From NCBI GenBank assembly GCA_041554435.1, contig JBFFLX010000148.1, forward strand, positions 1 through 9,035: 9,035 nt of DNA, read 5' to 3'. This stretch comes from BM524 sp041554435 (lineage in GTDB: Bacteria > Bacteroidota > Bacteroidia > Bacteroidales > F082). Positions within the stretch are counted from its first letter, which is position 1, and each line of letters starts with the position of its first letter. Below are positions 6,156 through 9,035 of this stretch, in pieces. A model generated the notes under the pieces. The model saw only the letters and a list, made by a program, of their open reading frames with translations. It was not told where the DNA came from and made no database searches. A program made the translations under genes and the position numbers.

Positions 6156-9035
6156 TTATCTGTATTTATCAATTGTATTTATTAATTCATCCCTAATTAT
6201 TGGTTTCGATAGATAATCGGTACAGCCTGCCTTAGTAATTTTTTCCTTATCGCCGTGCAGAGCATGAGCCGTTTGCGCTATAATTGGGATATTTGTATTC
6301 AATTTTCGGATTTCTTTAGTGGCTTGTATTCCATCCATTACAGGCATCCTTAAGTCCATTAATATCAGATCGATATCTTGATTTTCCTTATAAATATTCA
6401 ATGATTCCTTTCCGTTAAGAGCACGATATAAAATGCAATTTTCTGAAGATAAAATCATATTGAGTAAATCGTAACTTACATCATCATCTTCAGCAACAAG
6501 AATATTCATTTTTTTTGAGTTTTTCAAATCAATATCCATTTCCATAATTTCTTCAGACTGCACATTTGCTTTTACAAAATCCACAGTAAAATGAAATGTA
6601 CTACCTTTATCAGGAGTTGATTCCACCCATATTTCACCACCAAGCATTTCAACATATGATTTTGTTATTGTCAATCCTAAACCAGATCCCTCATGTGCTT
6701 GTTTATCCTCTATGTCGGCTTGAACAAATCTGTCGAAAACTGCTTTCTGCCTTGAAGCAGGAATACCAATTCCGGTATCTTTCACACTAAAATGTAGTTT
6801 ATCTTCCTCCCTGACACAACTTATTTCAATAACTCCTTTTTTGGTGTATTTAATAGCATTTTTAATCAAATTAGTTAAAACAGAAGTGAGTTTATTTTCA
6901 TCTGTTTCTATTTTAAAGTCGGATTTATCTATTTTGTTATCACAAAGTATATTTATTCCTTTTTTTCCAGCCTCGGGGATAAAAAAATCAATAAGTCCGA
7001 CAACGATATTATTTACATTTACATTAGAAATATTTACACTTATTTGATTTGTTTCAATTCTGGAAATTTCTATGATATCGTTTACGGTATTCAACATTCT
7101 CTCGCCACTTTTCTGTATTATATCGATATATCTCGAATGTTTTTCGCCGTTTAGATCCTGTGTTTTCAAAAGGCTGGTAAAGCCCAATATTCCATTCATA
7201 GGAGTACGTATTTCGTGGCTCATATTGGCAAGAAAAGCAGATTTAAGTCTGTCGCTTTCTTCGGCCTTTTCTTTTGCTATAAGCAACTCATTTTCAGTTA
7301 TTTTTTGAGATGTTATATCTTGTGTGAAACCAATTCCTCTCACTGCCTTTCCTTCATTGTTAAACTCGAGATCGGCTTTTTGTCTTACCCACTTAATATT
7401 TCCGTTAATAATTAATCTATGCTCAATATAAAATCCTTTATTTTTAACTGCATAATTCCATGCATTTCTAACATAATCAACATCCTCAGGATGTATAAGT
7501 TTAACTGCTTCTTCATAGGTGATCTCTGTTCCAACTGGAATTCCATAAATATTATAAGTTTCCTCTGTCCATACAAGTTTGTTTTCGGTCAAATCAAGTT
7601 CCCAGGTGCCTATTTTGCCAATTTCCTGAGCTTTACTTAAATAATATTGATTTTTAAGTAATTTTTCAACAGCCAGATTTTTTTCAGTCACATCCTGAAA
7701 AACACAATAAGTTTGTTTAAAACTACCATCAGGGTGATATCCTATACAGCCTTCAAACGATATATCAATATAATGTCCATCTTTATGCCTTATTTTAAAG
7801 CCAACATCATGCACATGACCCTTGCTTTTAAATTTAGGAAAATTAATTTCAAAATGTTCTTTCCATTGTGGATGCAGAAAGTCTTTATAATAATTTCCAA
7901 CTACTTCTTCTCTTTCATATCCCAGCGTTGAAAGCCAGGTAGGATTTACATCTAAAAATCTGCCATCTTCATCTAACGACTGGTACGACAATGGAGCATT
8001 TTCATAAAGAGCCTTGTATTTTTCTTCGCTGACTATGGCTTTTTCTTTTGCTTTATTCAATTCATCAATAAACCTTATTCTTTCGCTAACATCTCTGATA
8101 ACACCAAGGTTGCCTGTCCAATTGCCCTCATTATCAAATAGTTTTGAAACAAAGGTCTCTCCGGGAAAAACCTCTCCATTTTTCCTTTTATAAGGTTTTA
8201 CATAAAAATTTCTAAGCACTTCAAATGAATTACTATCTATTAATTCACCAATTTCCTTAAATGTATCCTTCGACTCATAAATAACTTTTGTACTTCTTCC
8301 TAATAACTCCTTCTCTTTAAATCCGGTAAGTTCACATAGGCCTTTATTAATAAATTTAATTATTCGATTTTTGTCAGTGATAATTATTCCATCTGTTATA
8401 GTATTAAATATTTTTTCAAGAAGTTCTTGTTGTTCTTCTAACTCTATTTCATATATCTTAAAATCGGTAATATCCTGAGCAATGCCAAAAAGTTCTTGTT
8501 TGTTATCACTTATATAGCCTCTGGTTCTTATCCAAACTAAATTCCCATCAGGCTTAAATATTCTAATTTGTACATCATAGGGAATTTCTTCATTTATTAA
8601 CTTTTGGACTGAATTATCAAAATATTCCCAATCATCGGGATGTACTACTTTTTTTTGTTCCGGATAATTGAGTTCTCCATTTGCTTTTGGAATACCATAC
8701 ATATTAAAAACCTCGTCGCTCCATGATGGCATTTGTGTAGATATATTAAGCGACCAGTATCCAATTTTTGCAATATTTTGTGCAAGTAAAAGTTTATTGT
8801 TTAGGGTTTTTAAGTCATTTTCAGCTTTTTTTCTTTTAGTAAGGTCCTCTCCCGAACTTAGCACTCCTTCAATGTTTCCGTCTTTATCTCTTAGTAACGA
8901 ATTATGCCATAATATTGTTTTTTGTTCTCCTTTTGCATTTATAATTACTGATTCATAAAATTTCAAGCCTTTCAATTGTCCACTTATTAATTTCAGAAAA
9001 TCATTTTCTGTATTTGCTCTGGACTCTGAAGGCAC
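6156..9035 (-). CDS. Multi-PAS hybrid histidine kinase with C-terminal receiver, N-terminus outside the window
   Basis: The C-terminal 959 residues of a hybrid sensor kinase; the 5' end is cut by the window edge. The GTG at the edge is not a start, since the visible part opens inside a PAS domain whose PAC end is seen (GEQKTILWHNSLLRDKDG, then GVLSSGEDLT). Four further PAS/PAC units follow at about 85-190, 203-318, 338-450 and 469-575, joined by charged helical linkers. HisKA has FLANMSHEIRTP with His607. The ATPase domain has NLIKNAIKYT (Asn726), DTGIGIP (753-759) and GSGLGL (783-788). A receiver (about 843-959) has Asp850/Asp851, phospho-acceptor Asp894 (LMDLRMPVMDG), Thr922 (IIAQTAHAL) and Lys944 (YLSKPI). 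No transmembrane segment or HPt domain appears in the visible part, so this part is cytoplasmic and phosphate transfer onward would need a separate partner. It faces the two-component operon convergently across 57 bp. It is probably an independent signalling protein; the ligand is unknown. Confidence 0.93.
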   Translation of the reverse strand: MPSESRANTENDFLKLISGQLKGLKFYESVIINAKGEQKTILWHNSLLRDKDGNIEGVLSSGEDLTKRKKAENDLKTLNNKLLLAQNIAKIGYWSLNISTQMPSWSDEVFNMYGIPKANGELNYPEQKKVVHPDDWEYFDNSVQKLINEEIPYDVQIRIFKPDGNLVWIRTRGYISDNKQELFGIAQDITDFKIYEIELEEQQELLEKIFNTITDGIIITDKNRIIKFINKGLCELTGFKEKELLGRSTKVIYESKDTFKEIGELIDSNSFEVLRNFYVKPYKRKNGEVFPGETFVSKLFDNEGNWTGNLGVIRDVSERIRFIDELNKAKEKAIVSEEKYKALYENAPLSYQSLDEDGRFLDVNPTWLSTLGYEREEVVGNYYKDFLHPQWKEHFEINFPKFKSKGHVHDVGFKIRHKDGHYIDISFEGCIGYHPDGSFKQTYCVFQDVTEKNLAVEKLLKNQYYLSKAQEIGKIGTWELDLTENKLVWTEETYNIYGIPVGTEITYEEAVKLIHPEDVDYVRNAWNYAVKNKGFYIEHRLIINGNIKWVRQKADLEFNNEGKAVRGIGFTQDITSQKITENELLIAKEKAEESDRLKSAFLANMSHEIRTPMNGILGFTSLLKTQDLNGEKHSRYIDIIQKSGERMLNTVNDIIEISRIETNQISVNISNVNVNNIVVGLIDFFIPEAGKKGINILCDNKIDKSDFKIETDENKLTSVLTNLIKNAIKYTKKGVIEISCVREEDKLHFSVKDTGIGIPASRQKAVFDRFVQADIEDKQAHEGSGLGLTITKSYVEMLGGEIWVESTPDKGSTFHFTVDFVKANVQSEEIMEMDIDLKNSKKMNILVAEDDDVSYDLLNMILSSENCILYRALNGKESLNIYKENQDIDLILMDLRMPVMDGIQATKEIRKLNTNIPIIAQTAHALHGDKEKITKAGCTDYLSKPIIRDELINTIDKYR

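Noticed and set aside
6596..8958. Several plus-strand reading frames of 64-96 residues inside the hybrid kinase
   Set aside because: All are antisense to intact PAS, HisKA or ATPase domains, and their hydrophobic low-complexity translations are typical of shadow frames in AT-rich DNA.
9033..9035. GTG at the window edge as the start of the hybrid kinase
   Set aside because: The visible protein begins inside a PAS domain, so the reading frame continues beyond the window; the GTG is an internal Val codon.

Overview
The window is AT-rich DNA that looks like it comes from a member of the phylum Bacteroidota, possibly the Bacteroidales/Marinilabiliales. Four signs support this. There is an outer-membrane receptor of the OMP_b-brl_3 type with an N-terminal carboxypeptidase-regulatory-like domain. 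It sits next to a GLPGLI-family (Porph_ging) exported protein. No start codon has a clear Shine-Dalgarno sequence. One promoter-like site matches the Bacteroidota -7 consensus TAnnTTTG. The genus cannot be read from this sequence alone.

Layout. Positions 1-129 hold nothing I recognise. A strong hairpin plus T-tract terminator (122-167, minus-strand sense) closes a minus-strand pair of genes. These are a GLPGLI-family exported protein (2966-3727), transcribed first, and a TonB-dependent-receptor-like outer-membrane protein (197-2950), with 15 bp between them. A divergent control region of about 143 bp (3728-3870) follows. It carries three helically phased TAAGGTTAA boxes, a minus-strand TACATTTG promoter element and a weaker plus-strand promoter candidate. 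On the plus strand are a membrane sensor histidine kinase (3871-5403) and an OmpR-family response regulator (5400-6098) whose start overlaps the kinase stop as ATGA. After a 57-bp convergent gap with no clear terminator comes the C-terminal 959 residues of a large multi-PAS hybrid histidine kinase with a C-terminal receiver (6156-9035, minus strand). Its N-terminus lies beyond the window.

How the parts may work together. The kinase/regulator pair is a typical two-component system, and its general architecture recalls RprX/RprY of Bacteroides. It is divergent from the GLPGLI/receptor operon. The phased direct repeats between them are the kind of site OmpR-family dimers bind. The simplest model is that the regulator binds these boxes, activates the cell-envelope operon on one side and controls its own operon on the other. 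This is inference: neither the signal nor the transported substrate can be read from the sequence. The hybrid kinase is probably a separate signalling unit. All genes appear intact apart from the window-edge truncation. I see no mobile element, RNA gene or CRISPR array.
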